A DNA stretch of 64,000 nucleotides from Rugamonas sp. (GTDB lineage Bacteria; Pseudomonadota; Gammaproteobacteria; Burkholderiales; Burkholderiaceae_D): positions 1 through 64,000 of the forward strand of contig NZ_JANXMI010000294.1 of the NCBI RefSeq assembly GCF_025354735.1. Reading direction: 5' to 3'. This document shows positions 45,866-55,168 of this stretch, one piece after another. Under the pieces are notes generated by a model. It did no database searches, was not told the origin of the DNA, and saw nothing but the letters and a program-made list of their open reading frames with translations. Within the stretch, counting starts at the first letter, position 1; each line of letters starts with the position of its first letter. The translations under genes and the position numbers were made by a program.

Positions 45866-46017
45866 GGAGTGGTCCGGTGCGGTCTTGCATGGCCCGGTGG
45901 CGGGCCGCTACCGCGAATGTACGCCCGCCGTTACAAGGCCTCTGTACGCTGGCGCACATCGGCGGCGCGTGCGCGGTGCTACAGTGGTTCATCGACATTC
46001 ACCGAGTACCCGCTACC

Positions 46018-47475
46018 ATGACTATTCAATTGGCATCCGATCTCAATGGCGCCAGTGTCCCCCTGCACCACCCGTGGCGCCAGTGCGTCGGCAGCTGCCA
46101 CGCGACGACCGCGCTGCGGGCCGACTGGCAGGCGCAGATGCGGCAGGCCGCTGGCGAACTGGGATTCCGCCACGTGCGCTTCCACGGCCTGCTCGACGAC
46201 GACATGGGCACCCTGATTTGCCAGAGCAATGAGTTCATCTATTCCTTCTTCAATATCGACCAGATCTTCGACTTCCTGCTGTCGATCGGCGTGCGGCCCA
46301 TCGTCGAGCTGTCCTTCATGCCATCGACGCTGTCGTCCGGCGGCGACACCGTGTTCCACTATCGCGGCAACATCACGCCGCCGCGCGACTACGCGCAGTG
46401 GGGCGAATTGATGCGGCGCCTGGCCGCGCACTGGGTCGAGCGCTATGGCATCGAGGAGGTGTCGCAGTGGTACTTCGAGGTGTGGAACGAACCGAATCTG
46501 ACGGCCTTCTGGACCGGCGGCCAGGATGGTTATTTCAAGCTGTATGAAACCACGGTCAAGGCCTTCAAGGGCGTCAGCCAGCGCCTGAAAGTGGGCGGCC
46601 CGGCAACCGCCGGCAACGCGTGGCTGCCCGAGTTCCTGGCCTTTTGCGAAGAACGCGGCCTGTCGGCGGACTTCATCAGCACCCACTATTATCCGACCGA
46701 CGCCTTCGGCCAGATCGGCGCCGACACCGAAACCCAGCTGGCCCACGCGCCCATCGACGTGATGCGCCAGCGCGCGCTGGAGGCGCGGGCCCAGGCCGGC
46801 GGCCGGCCGCTGCTCTACACGGAGTGGAACATCACCTCCAATCCGCGCGATTCCATGCACGACACCGCGTTCGCGGCCGGCCTGGCGCTGCGCGTGGCGC
46901 TGAGCGTGGACGATGTCGTCGACGCCTACAGCTACTGGACCTTCAGCGATATTTTCGAGGAAAACTACTTCCCCAGCATGCCCTTCCACGGCGGCTTCGG
47001 CCTGCTCAACCTGCACGGCATCAAGAAGCCGATCTACAGCGCCTTCGAGATGCTGCGCGCGCTCGGCCACCACCATTATCCGGTGGCGCAGGCGGACGGC
47101 AACGTCATGCTGTGGGTCGGCGAAAAAAGCGACAACCGTTTCCGCACCCACGTCCTGTGCATCAACCAGGCCTTGCCGCGCCACCCGGTGCAGGCCGAGG
47201 ATGTCGAACTGCTGCTGCGCCAGCGGCCCGGCCAGCGCGCGCGCTCGATGACGATTTCGCGCATCGACGCCGACAGCGCCAATCCGGTCGCGCTGTGGCA
47301 GCAAATGGGCGCGCCCGACCACCTGTCGGAAACCCAGGTGGTGCAGCTCAAGGTCGCCGCCGCGCCCACCATCAGCGCGCTGGAGGTCGAGACCCAGCAG
47401 GGCCAGACGCTGCTGCGCTTCCGCGCCGCGCCGCAATCGGTCAACCTGGTGCGCATCGAATGGGAGCGCGTGTAA
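46018..47475 (+). CDS. GH39-family glycoside hydrolase
   Basis: The 485-residue enzyme matches glycoside hydrolase family 39 (beta-xylosidase and relatives), a clan A TIM barrel. The acid/base Glu158 is in FEVWNEPN and the nucleophile Glu269 in LLYTEWNITS, at the ends of strands 4 and 7 as expected. GFRHVRFHGLL and SFMPSTLSSG are family segments. There is no signal peptide, so the enzyme is cytosolic and should act on imported oligosaccharides. The ATG at 46018 was chosen over a longer frame from 45850 that would run into the divergent promoter region. The stop overlaps the next ATG by one base (TAATG), so it is coupled to the GH144-like gene. Confidence 0.9.
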   Translation: MTIQLASDLNGASVPLHHPWRQCVGSCHATTALRADWQAQMRQAAGELGFRHVRFHGLLDDDMGTLICQSNEFIYSFFNIDQIFDFLLSIGVRPIVELSFMPSTLSSGGDTVFHYRGNITPPRDYAQWGELMRRLAAHWVERYGIEEVSQWYFEVWNEPNLTAFWTGGQDGYFKLYETTVKAFKGVSQRLKVGGPATAGNAWLPEFLAFCEERGLSADFISTHYYPTDAFGQIGADTETQLAHAPIDVMRQRALEARAQAGGRPLLYTEWNITSNPRDSMHDTAFAAGLALRVALSVDDVVDAYSYWTFSDIFEENYFPSMPFHGGFGLLNLHGIKKPIYSAFEMLRALGHHHYPVAQADGNVMLWVGEKSDNRFRTHVLCINQALPRHPVQAEDVELLLRQRPGQRARSMTISRIDADSANPVALWQQMGAPDHLSETQVVQLKVAAAPTISALEVETQQGQTLLRFRAAPQSVNLVRIEWERV

Positions 47476-48842
47476 TGGCCGCCGTGAACCAGCGTGGCGA
47501 CAGCCCGGCCAAGGCCAACGGGCACGCGATCAATTTGCAGAATTTGCAGCGCGATTCCTTCGGCTACTTCATCCACGAAGTGAACGAGGCCAATGGCCTG
47601 GTGCGCGACAAGACGCAGGACGACTGGCCGGCCAGCATCGCCGCCGTCGGCATGGCGCTGACGGTGTACACCATCGGCGTCGAACGCGGCTTCATGACGC
47701 GCGCGGCGGCCGTCAAGCGCACGCTGACGACGCTGCGCTTCTTCGCCGCCAGCGAGCAAAGCGAGAGCAGGGACGCCACCGGCTACAAGGGCTTCTACTA
47801 CCACTTCATCGACATGGAGAACGGCAAGCGGGCCTGGGATTGCGAGTTGTCGAGCATCGACACGGCGCTGCTGATCGCCGGCATGCGCGCCTCGCATTCG
47901 TATTTCACCAGCGGCTCGCCGGAAGAAAACGAGATCCGCGAACTGGCCGAGATGCTGTACCGCCGCGTCGACTGGCAGTGGATGCTGGGCCAGTCCAAGC
48001 TGATTTGCCACGGCTGGAAACCGGAGCAGGGCTTCCTGCAATTCCACTGGGAAGGCTACGACGAGGCGCTGATCCTGTACGTGCTGGCGCTCGGCTCCCC
48101 GACCTTCCCGATCGGGCCGGAAAGCTATGCGCAGTGGACCGCCACCTATGAATGGAAGACCGTCTACGGCATCGACTTCCTGTATGCGGGGCCGCTGTTC
48201 ATCCACCAGATGTCGCACCTGTGGCTCGATTTCCGCGGCATCCAGGACGACTACATGCGCGCCCACGACAGCGATTATTTCGAGAACAGCCGGCGCGCCA
48301 CGCAGGTGCAGCAGCAGTACGCGATCCACAATCCGATGGGCTTCGAGCAGTACGGCGAATTGTGCTGGGGCGTGACGGCCAGCGATGGTCCCGGCAATAT
48401 CGTCAAGAAGATCAAGGGCGTCGAACGCCAGTTCTACGACTACATCGCGCGTGGCGCGCCCTACGGGCCGGACGACGGCACGCTGGCGCCGTGGGCGGTG
48501 GCGGCCTGTTTGCCGTTCGCGCCGGAGATCGTGCTGCCGACCATAGAACACTTCCAGCGACTGCGCCTGCACGAGGTCAATCCCTACGGCTTCAAGGCCT
48601 CGTTTTCGCCGACCTTCCACGCCTGCCCGCAAGACCGGCACAAATCGGGCTGGGTCTCGCAGCACCACTTCGGCATCAACGAAGGGCCGACCGTCATCAT
48701 GATCGACAATCACCTGCACGATTTTTTGTGGGCCTTGATGCGCCAGTGCCCCTATCTGCAAAACGGCTTGCGGCGCGCGGGTTTTCGCGGCGGCTGGCTC
48801 GATGCCATCGCCGATACCACCACCACCGAAAGCAAAGCATGA
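47475..48842 (+). CDS. GH144-like (glycoamylase domain, PF10091) protein
   Basis: The 455-residue protein belongs to the alpha6/alpha6-barrel glycoamylase-like family (COG5368), which includes GH144 beta-1,2-glucanases. Family stretches are RDSFGYFIHEVN near residue 27, KGFYYHFIDMENGKRAWD, ELSSIDTALLIAG near 118, HWEGYDEALILYVLALGSPT and the C-terminal NEGPTVIMIDNHL near 420. No signal peptide is visible, unlike the periplasmic glucanases. Members act on beta-1,2-glucans or sophoro-oligosaccharides, so that is a possible substrate, but many members are uncharacterised. It overlaps the GH39 gene (TAATG) and the dehydrogenase gene (ATGA). Confidence 0.82.
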   Translation: MAAVNQRGDSPAKANGHAINLQNLQRDSFGYFIHEVNEANGLVRDKTQDDWPASIAAVGMALTVYTIGVERGFMTRAAAVKRTLTTLRFFAASEQSESRDATGYKGFYYHFIDMENGKRAWDCELSSIDTALLIAGMRASHSYFTSGSPEENEIRELAEMLYRRVDWQWMLGQSKLICHGWKPEQGFLQFHWEGYDEALILYVLALGSPTFPIGPESYAQWTATYEWKTVYGIDFLYAGPLFIHQMSHLWLDFRGIQDDYMRAHDSDYFENSRRATQVQQQYAIHNPMGFEQYGELCWGVTASDGPGNIVKKIKGVERQFYDYIARGAPYGPDDGTLAPWAVAACLPFAPEIVLPTIEHFQRLRLHEVNPYGFKASFSPTFHACPQDRHKSGWVSQHHFGINEGPTVIMIDNHLHDFLWALMRQCPYLQNGLRRAGFRGGWLDAIADTTTTESKA

Positions 48843-49621
48843 AGATCGAATTGAACGGCAAGGTCGCGCTGGTGACCGGCGCCACCTCCGGCATCGGCCA
48901 GGCCATCGCGCAGACGCTGGCCGGCTGCGGCGCCAGCGTGGCGGTGATCTGCCTGGCGGACGTGGAGCAGGGCGCGGCGACGGTGCGGGCCATCACGGAA
49001 GCGGGCGGCCACGCGCTGCCGCTGCGGTGCGACGTGTCGGACGCGGCCTCGGTGCAGGCCGCGTTCGCGCAGGCCGAACAGGCGCTCGGCCCCATCGACA
49101 TCCTGGTCAACTGCGCCGGCATCGACGGCGCGGCCGCCCTGAGCTGGGAAGCCGATGCGGCCGCGTGGCGCAAGGTGGTGGAAGTGAATTTGTTCGGCGC
49201 CTTCTACTGCGCGCAGCAAGCCCTGCGCGGCATGACGGCGCGCCGCAGCGGCGTGATCGTCAACATCACGTCGGTGCACGAGGCGATCGCCTGGACCGGC
49301 TATAGCGCCTACACGTCGAGCAAGGCGGCGCTGTCGATGCTGACCAAGACGCTGGCGCAGGAGGCGGCGCCGTTCGGCGTGCGCGTGCTGGCGGTGGCGC
49401 CGGGCGCGATCCAGACCGACATCAACAAGGCCGTGTGGAGCGATCCGGCCGCGATGGCCGACCTGGCCACCAAGATTCCGCTGGCGCGCATGGGCCAGAC
49501 GCGCGAGATCGCCGAACTGGTGGCGGTGCTGGCGTCCGACGTCGCATCCTACGTCACCGGCACCACCGTCTTCGCCGACGGCGGCATGACCGACTATCCC
49601 AACTTTGCGCACGGCGGTTAG
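48839..49621 (+). CDS. Short-chain dehydrogenase, glucose/polyol dehydrogenase type
   Basis: The 260-residue protein is a classical SDR. It has the cofactor motif TGATSGIG (residues 13-20), NCAG (91-94), and the catalytic residues Ser145, Tyr158 and Lys162 (YTSSK), and the end VASYVTGTTVFADGG. Many relatives are glucose 1-dehydrogenases or polyol dehydrogenases. Asp rather than Arg near residue 41 does not decide NAD versus NADP. It is the last gene of the GH39-GH144-SDR operon (overlap ATGA with the GH144-like gene) and could oxidise the sugar released by the two hydrolases. No transporter or regulator gene accompanies the operon. Confidence 0.88.
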   Translation: MKIELNGKVALVTGATSGIGQAIAQTLAGCGASVAVICLADVEQGAATVRAITEAGGHALPLRCDVSDAASVQAAFAQAEQALGPIDILVNCAGIDGAAALSWEADAAAWRKVVEVNLFGAFYCAQQALRGMTARRSGVIVNITSVHEAIAWTGYSAYTSSKAALSMLTKTLAQEAAPFGVRVLAVAPGAIQTDINKAVWSDPAAMADLATKIPLARMGQTREIAELVAVLASDVASYVTGTTVFADGGMTDYPNFAHGG

Positions 49622-49642
49622 TGCGCCGGCGCTGGTTGAACG

Positions 49643-50410
49643 TTAAAAGGCTTTGCGGCCCGAGTTGAGTTTGTCGAGCTGGCGTTCGAGTTCCTGCTGC
49701 ATGGAGCTGGACAGGTTGACGAACTGGCAGCCGATCTGCACCTGTTCGCCGAGCAGGAAGGAGCGGAAGGTGCGCGAGAGCCGCACGTCGAGGTCGGCGA
49801 TCATGACCGAATCGGGGCCCAGTTCGAGGCGCACGCGCTGCAAACGGCGGCCGACGTGCAGGCCGACGGCGTCACGCGGCGCGGCGCGCATGCCGACACC
49901 GCCCAGCGAAAAGTCGTAGAGCTGCAATTCATACGGTTTTCCGTTGAGCACGAAGGACGCCATGTAATACACGCCGAGCGGCGTTTCCAGCCTTTGCGCG
50001 GCGCGCCGGTTCAGGATCTGGCACTTGAGGGGGAACTCGGCCATGAGCTGGGTCGGCGCGTTGGGCATGGTCATCCAGACCGGCGAGGACAGCTTGAATT
50101 GCAGCTTGGCGCTGCCCAGCCAGGCGACGAACAGGCTCTCGCCGGGCGGCAGGGTTTCGCCTTCGTTCAGTTCCAGCGTGAACAGCGGCAGCTCCGGATC
50201 GACCGAATGGATGCGCGCCATGATGACGTTGGGGCTGCTGGTGGGATAGATCGACACCGGGTCGCCGGTGGCGGCCAGCTTGTTGAGCGCATCGGCGATG
50301 TCGTCGATATTCGTCATGTCGTGCGGCTTGGAGCCGGACGCGATCGCTTCCACCGCGTCGGACAGGCGGGGAGGACCACGGCGAAATTCGTTGGGCAGGG
50401 GATCGTTCAC
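49643..50410 (-). CDS. ycgR: Flagellar brake / PilZ-domain protein YcgR
   Basis: The 255-residue protein has an N-terminal YcgR domain and a C-terminal PilZ domain with RRAAQR (RxxxR-type) and DFSLGGVG (DxSxxG-type) motifs, the cyclic-di-GMP binding signatures. YcgR proteins slow the flagellar motor when cyclic-di-GMP is high. The start at 50410 is GTG (GTGAACGATCCC), the first in-frame start with a purine-rich AAAGAGAT upstream; a later ATG start is possible. It stands alone on the minus strand. The region 50411-50585 upstream is A/T-rich with a CTTGC/GCAAG hairpin and no gene. Confidence 0.88.
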   Translation of the reverse strand: MNDPLPNEFRRGPPRLSDAVEAIASGSKPHDMTNIDDIADALNKLAATGDPVSIYPTSSPNVIMARIHSVDPELPLFTLELNEGETLPPGESLFVAWLGSAKLQFKLSSPVWMTMPNAPTQLMAEFPLKCQILNRRAAQRLETPLGVYYMASFVLNGKPYELQLYDFSLGGVGMRAAPRDAVGLHVGRRLQRVRLELGPDSVMIADLDVRLSRTFRSFLLGEQVQIGCQFVNLSSSMQQELERQLDKLNSGRKAF

Positions 50411-50585
50411 GACAGCGTATCTCTTTGATAATGACTACTATGGGCGAAGTCGGGATGACTAGAGTTTATATTTTATTCGCGCTGTTGGCTTGCAAAAAAG
50501 CAAGAATTTTTGCCGGGTGTGGACTTGGCTCAACGGCGGCGCAACAGCGACTTAATATTTATTGTCAAGCAATCATCTTACTCCA

Positions 50586-51335
50586 TTAAAATTGCTCGTC
50601 CGGCCGCAGGTAACGCCACTGGCCGACCGGCAGATCCCCCAGTTTAACCTTGCCGATGCGCACGCGCTTGAGTCCGACCACTTTCAGGCCGACCATGTCG
50701 CACATGCGGCGGATCTGGCGCTTTTTGCCTTCGCGCAGCGTGAAGCTGAGCTGGTCCTCATTTTGCCAGCGCACCTTGGCCGGCAGCAACGGCTTGCCGT
50801 CCATCCACAGGCCGTGGTTGAGCTTTTTCAGTTCGCTGTCGGGCAGCGTGCCGGGCAGGCTGTACTGGACCCGCACCAGGTATTCCTTGTCGACGTCGGT
50901 GTCGTGGCCGATCAGGTGCTTGGCCACGCGGCCATCCTGGGTCAGCACCAGCAAGCCGATGGAATCGATGTCGAGGCGGCCGGCCGGCACCAGGCTGCGC
51001 AGCTGGGTCGGGTGGAACTGTTCCGGCGACGGGTCCTCGGGCCAGCGGTTCTCGGCCTTGATCAGGGCCACGGCCGGCTGGTAGCCATCCTCGGCCTGGC
51101 CGCTGACGTAGCCCATGGGCTTGTTGATCAGCACCGTCACGCGCTTCGATTGCTCGGCGGCGGCCTGGCGCTCGACCGTCACGTGCTGGCCGGGCGTGAC
51201 CTTGCTGCCGAGCTCGGAGACGACCTTGCCGTCGACGCGGACCCAGCCGCGCGCGATCCATTCATCGGCCTCGCGGCGCGAGCACAGTCCCAGTTCGGAC
51301 ATTCGTTTGGATAAGCGTAAGAGTTCTTCGGTCAT
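50586..51335 (-). CDS. rluF: 23S rRNA pseudouridine synthase, RluF type
   Basis: The 249-residue protein has an N-terminal S4 RNA-binding domain (RLSKRMSELGLCSRREADEWI) and the RsuA-family catalytic motif GRLDIDSIGLLVLTQDG with Asp122. The family end REGKKRQIRRM...VGLKRVRIG is also present. RluF modifies U2604 of 23S rRNA in E. coli. RluB/RluE are similar and specificity cannot be settled from sequence, but the sequence around the motif and the short C-terminus fit RluF best. It stands alone on the minus strand. Confidence 0.85.
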   Translation of the reverse strand: MTEELLRLSKRMSELGLCSRREADEWIARGWVRVDGKVVSELGSKVTPGQHVTVERQAAAEQSKRVTVLINKPMGYVSGQAEDGYQPAVALIKAENRWPEDPSPEQFHPTQLRSLVPAGRLDIDSIGLLVLTQDGRVAKHLIGHDTDVDKEYLVRVQYSLPGTLPDSELKKLNHGLWMDGKPLLPAKVRWQNEDQLSFTLREGKKRQIRRMCDMVGLKVVGLKRVRIGKVKLGDLPVGQWRYLRPDEQF

Positions 51336-51378
51336 GATGTTGTTGTTCTAAGTGAGGGCATGCCGGCGGCGGCGATCC

Positions 51379-51390
51379 GGGGTCAGACCA
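51379..51390. repeat. GGGGTCAGACC dispersed motif
   Basis: GGGGTCAGACC(A) lies between rluF and glnD. A second copy, GGGGTCAGACCC, is at 59636-59647. The sequence is a near-palindrome (GGGGTC-A-GACCCC). As I recall, it is frequent in intergenic DNA of Massilia and relatives; that is recollection, not a search. Confidence 0.5.
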
Positions 51391-51430
51391 CGGTTTATGG
51401 TAGGGGCCGCGCGGCGTTAAATTGTGGATG

Positions 51431-54013
51431 TCAAACTTTCAGGGCGTCGAGCAGGTCCGTTTCAAGCTGGAGCTGGTTGCGTGCGTTGTTGAGACCGGCG
51501 CCGTCGACCAGGAACACGTCCTCGACCCGCTCGCCCAGCGTCATCACTTTGGCCGTGTGTAAATTGATTTTATACTTGGTCAGCACATTGGCAATCGAAT
51601 ACAGCAGTCCGGTGCGGTCGTTGGCCGCCACCGACAGCAGATAATACTGGCCGCGCTCGTCCGGCCGCAAGTCCACCGTCGGCTGCATGGGGAAGGTGCG
51701 CGACAGCCGCGACAGCCGGCCCTTGCTGGGCGCCGGCAGCGGGCCCGGACTGCTCAGCAGCCCGCACAGCTCGTGCTCGACCAGGTTGATGATGTCGCGG
51801 TAGTTGTTGGCGAAGCTTTGCTCGGTGACGAGGAAGGTGTCGAGCGCGTAGCCGTGGCGGGTGGTGTGGATTTTGGCGTCGAGGATGCTGAAGTTCTTGC
51901 GGTCGAAATAACTGCAGATGCGCGCGAACAGGTCGGGCTGGTCCTTGATGTAGACGGCGATCTGCAAACCTTCGCCGATGGCGGCCAGGCGGCACTTGAT
52001 GACGGGCTTGTCGCTGTTGAGGCGGTCGTACAGCGCGCGCGTCTGCCAGGCGATGTCGGAAGCGTCGTGGCGCAGGAAATAGGCGACGTCGAGCTGCTTC
52101 CACAGCGCCAGATGGGCGTCCGGCTCCAGTCCGTACAGGCGCAGCGAGGCCAGCGCCTCCTGCTGGCGGTTCTTCAGTTCGCGGTCGGCCGAATGCGGCT
52201 CGCCGCCCAGCACGCGCAGGGTGATGCGGTACAGGTCTTCGAGCAGCTTGGCCTTCCACGCGTTCCACACCTTGGGGCTGGTGCCACGGATGTCGGCCAC
52301 CGTCAGCAGGTAGAGGGCGGTCAGGTGGCGCTCGTCCTTGACGATGGCGGCGAAGGCGGCGATGACGTCGGGGTCCGACATGTCCTGCTTCTGCGCCACC
52401 TGCGACATGGTCAAATGGTTTTCGACCAGGAAGACCACCAGCTCGGTGTCCTCGGCGCTCATGCAGTGGTCCTGGCAGAACTGGGCCGCGTCGACCGTGC
52501 CGAGCTTGGAGTGGTCGCCGCCGCGGCCCTTGGCGATGTCGTGGAACAGCGCGCCCAGGTACAGCAGCCACGGCTGCACGAAATTGGCCATCAGCTGGCT
52601 GCAAAACGGATATTCGTGGGCGTGCTCGGTCATCGTGAAGCGGCGCATATTGCGCACCACCATCAAAATGTGCTGGTCGACCGTATAGACGTGGAACAGG
52701 TCGTGCTGCATCTGGCCGACGATCTTGCGGAAGTTGGGCAGGTAGCGGCCCAGGATGGACAAATCGTTCATGCGCCGCAGCGCGTGGATGATGCCGACCG
52801 GCGCCTGCATGATGCGCAGGAACAGCGCGCGGTTGACCGGGTCCTGGCGGAAGGCGGCGTCGATCAGGAAGCGCTCGTGCCACAGCGCCCGCGTGGCGCG
52901 CGCCGTCATGCCCTTGAGGGCCGGGCGCTCCGTCATCAGCAGGAAGATCTCCAGCATGGCCGACGGGGTGCGCTCGAAAATATCGTCGGCGCTGATGTCG
53001 ATCAGGCCGTTGAGTTCGTTGAAGCGCGCATTGATGGCCACGGCCACGCCCGACTGCGGGAACAGCCGCGCCTCGATGTTTTGCAGCAGGATGGTGTTGA
53101 GCTGGGTGACCGTCTTGGCGGCCCAGTAATAACGCTGCATCAGGAATTCGCTGGCGCGGCGCATATTCGGGCCTTCGCCGCTCGCTTGCAGGCCCAGCGA
53201 TTCGGCGATCGCGGTCTGGACGTCGAACACCAGGCGGTCTTCGCGGCGGCCGGCGTGCAGGTGCAGGCGCACCCGGATATCCTTGAAGGCGCGCTCCTTT
53301 TCCATCAGCTGTTTCGCCTCGGTCTGCGTGATGAGGCCGCCGGTCGCCAGGGTGCGCCACGACGTCGCCAGGCCGGCCGCCTTGGCCACCCACAAGATCA
53401 CTTGCAGGTCGCGCAGTCCGCCCGGGCTTTCCTTGCAGTTCGGCTCCAGGCTGAAGGCTGTGTCCTCGTACTTGGCGTGGCGCTGCCGCATTTCCAGCAC
53501 CTTGGCGTGGAAAAAGGCTTGCGGGTCCATCGCCGCCTGATAGCGTTGTTGCAGTTGCTCGAACAGGGCGGCGTCGCCGTGGACCAGGCGCGCTTCGAGC
53601 AGGCTGGTCTGCACCGTGATGTCGGCTTGCGACTCCGTCAGGCACTCGTCGACGGTGCGGATGCTGTGGCCGATTTCCAGGCCCAGGTCCCACAGCAGTT
53701 GCACCAGTTCTTCCAGCCTGGCCTGGGTGGCCGGGTCCGGCGCGTGGGCCAGCAAGATCAGCAGGTCGATGTCGGAGTAGGGGAACAGTTCGCCACGGCC
53801 GTAGCCGCCGACGCCGATCAGCGCCGTGTCGGCCGGCAGCGCGGCCGCCAGCCACGCCGCCGTCAGCACCGCGTCGACGCTCTGACGCAGGCTGCGCAGC
53901 AGCTTTTCGGGCTTGCCGTCGGCCTGGAAGGCGGCGATGACGATCTGGCGGTCGGCTTTCAGCTGGCGCTTCAGTTGTTCACGCAACTCTTTCTTCATCG
54001 CGGCGGCGGGCAT
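51431..54013 (-). CDS. glnD: Bifunctional [protein-PII] uridylyltransferase
   Basis: GlnD senses glutamine and uridylylates or deuridylylates PII, setting nitrogen control. The 860-residue protein has the nucleotidyltransferase site [18 protein letters not shown] (residues 68-85, metal ligands Asp81 and Asp83), a PII-uridylyltransferase helical domain, an HD phosphohydrolase with [13 protein letters not shown] near residue 490, and two C-terminal ACT domains that bind glutamine. Length matches the family (about 860-890). The start at 54013 or 53998 (MKKELREQ) cannot be told apart because neither has a clear ribosome site. It follows map on the minus strand with a 25-base gap. Confidence 0.96.
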   Translation of the reverse strand: MPAAAMKKELREQLKRQLKADRQIVIAAFQADGKPEKLLRSLRQSVDAVLTAAWLAAALPADTALIGVGGYGRGELFPYSDIDLLILLAHAPDPATQARLEELVQLLWDLGLEIGHSIRTVDECLTESQADITVQTSLLEARLVHGDAALFEQLQQRYQAAMDPQAFFHAKVLEMRQRHAKYEDTAFSLEPNCKESPGGLRDLQVILWVAKAAGLATSWRTLATGGLITQTEAKQLMEKERAFKDIRVRLHLHAGRREDRLVFDVQTAIAESLGLQASGEGPNMRRASEFLMQRYYWAAKTVTQLNTILLQNIEARLFPQSGVAVAINARFNELNGLIDISADDIFERTPSAMLEIFLLMTERPALKGMTARATRALWHERFLIDAAFRQDPVNRALFLRIMQAPVGIIHALRRMNDLSILGRYLPNFRKIVGQMQHDLFHVYTVDQHILMVVRNMRRFTMTEHAHEYPFCSQLMANFVQPWLLYLGALFHDIAKGRGGDHSKLGTVDAAQFCQDHCMSAEDTELVVFLVENHLTMSQVAQKQDMSDPDVIAAFAAIVKDERHLTALYLLTVADIRGTSPKVWNAWKAKLLEDLYRITLRVLGGEPHSADRELKNRQQEALASLRLYGLEPDAHLALWKQLDVAYFLRHDASDIAWQTRALYDRLNSDKPVIKCRLAAIGEGLQIAVYIKDQPDLFARICSYFDRKNFSILDAKIHTTRHGYALDTFLVTEQSFANNYRDIINLVEHELCGLLSSPGPLPAPSKGRLSRLSRTFPMQPTVDLRPDERGQYYLLSVAANDRTGLLYSIANVLTKYKINLHTAKVMTLGERVEDVFLVDGAGLNNARNQLQLETDLLDALKV

Positions 54014-54038
54014 GCGGGGCGGGACCGGAACGGTGGCC

Positions 54039-54911
54039 TCAGGCCGCGACGGCGGCGGTCGGGAACGGCTCCATGGCCGCGCTGGCGGCGACGGCGGCGG
54101 CGTGCTCGGCCGGCAGCAGCGCGGCCGGCGGCGGCGGCGTGCCGGCCGACGTGGTCAGCACTTCGTAGCCGGTTTCGGTCACGAGGATGGTGTGTTCCCA
54201 CTGGGCCGACAGGCTGCGGTCCTTGGTTTTGATGGTCCAGCCGTCGCCCATTTCGCGGATGTCGCGGCGGCCGGCGTTGATCATCGGCTCGATGGTGAAG
54301 ATCATGCCCGCCTTCAGCTCCTCCAGCGTGCCGGGGCGGCCGTAGTGCAGCACTTGCGGTTCCTCGTGGAAGATCTTGCCGATGCCGTGGCCGCAGAATT
54401 CGCGCACCACGCTGTAGCCGGCTTTTTCGGCGTGTTGCTGGATCACGTGGCCGATGTCGCCCAGGTGGGCGCCCGGCTTGACTTTCGAGATGCCCAGCCA
54501 CATGCATTCATAGGTCACTTCCGACAGGCGGCGCGCCAGGATGGACGGCTCGCCGACGAAGAACATGCGGCTGTTGTCGCCGTGGTAGCCGTCCTTGATG
54601 ACGGTGATGTCGAGGTTGACCACGTCGCCGCTCTTGAGCACCTTGTCGCCGGGGATGCCGTGGCAGATGACGTCGTTGACCGAGGTGCAGATCGCCTTCG
54701 GATACGGCGTGTAGCCGGGCGGGCAATAGTTCAGCGGCGCCGGGATGGTGTCTTGCACGTTGACCATGTATTCATGGCACAGGCGGTCCAGCTCGCCGGT
54801 CGTGACGCCGGGCTTGACGAAGGGGGTGATGTAGTCCAGCACCTCGGAACCGAGGCGGCCCGCGACGCGCATGCCGGCGATATCTTCGGCGGTTTTGATG
54901 GAAATAGACAT
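54039..54911 (-). CDS. map: Methionine aminopeptidase type I
   Basis: Map removes the initiator Met from nascent proteins. The 290-residue sequence has the metal ligands Asp101 and Asp112 in [20 protein letters not shown], the histidine in [13 protein letters not shown], Glu in FTIEPM and Glu in WEHTILV, with the His84 substrate pocket in CHGIPGD. It is about 26 residues longer than E. coli Map (264), because of an Ala/Pro-rich tail (after about 256). The start at 54911 gives the conserved [10 protein letters not shown]. Divergence from rpsB, with glnD behind it, is the common betaproteobacterial order, here interrupted by the PEP-CTERM gene. Confidence 0.96.
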   Translation of the reverse strand: MSISIKTAEDIAGMRVAGRLGSEVLDYITPFVKPGVTTGELDRLCHEYMVNVQDTIPAPLNYCPPGYTPYPKAICTSVNDVICHGIPGDKVLKSGDVVNLDITVIKDGYHGDNSRMFFVGEPSILARRLSEVTYECMWLGISKVKPGAHLGDIGHVIQQHAEKAGYSVVREFCGHGIGKIFHEEPQVLHYGRPGTLEELKAGMIFTIEPMINAGRRDIREMGDGWTIKTKDRSLSAQWEHTILVTETGYEVLTTSAGTPPPPAALLPAEHAAAVAASAAMEPFPTAAVAA

Positions 54912-55008
54912 AGTGGGTCGCAATCAGCAGAGTAAACGGTGGGTAGCGGTGTTCGCGGACCGGCCGGCGACTGGCGCCGGGTCCGCGATGCACCGCATCT
55001 ATGCCGAA

Positions 55009-55038
55009 ATTATAAACGAGACCGGGCCATTGCTGTAA
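55009..55038 (-). promoter_or_regulatory. Promoter of map-glnD
   Basis: On the minus strand a perfect -10 box TATAAT (55009-55014) is preceded after 18 bases by TTACAG (55033-55038). The leader to the map start is about 95 bases. The remaining bases up to 55168 are GC-rich and show nothing clear. Confidence 0.72.
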
Positions 55039-55168
55039 TCGGCGCGCGGTGGGGTGACGGGCGGACGTCCGCGGCGGGGAGGGGGAGGCGGCGCGCGCCT
55101 CGTCTGGCCGCCAGTTCGCCGCGCGACGGCCGGGTCGGCGCGCAGCCTGCCCCGCGCGTTGGCGCGGC

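Noticed and set aside
45009-45998. N-terminal extension of the GMC oxidoreductase frame over the aquaporin gene
   Set aside because: The extension is out of frame with the aquaporin, which has both NPA boxes; the GMC protein starts properly at 45008 with its FAD motif.
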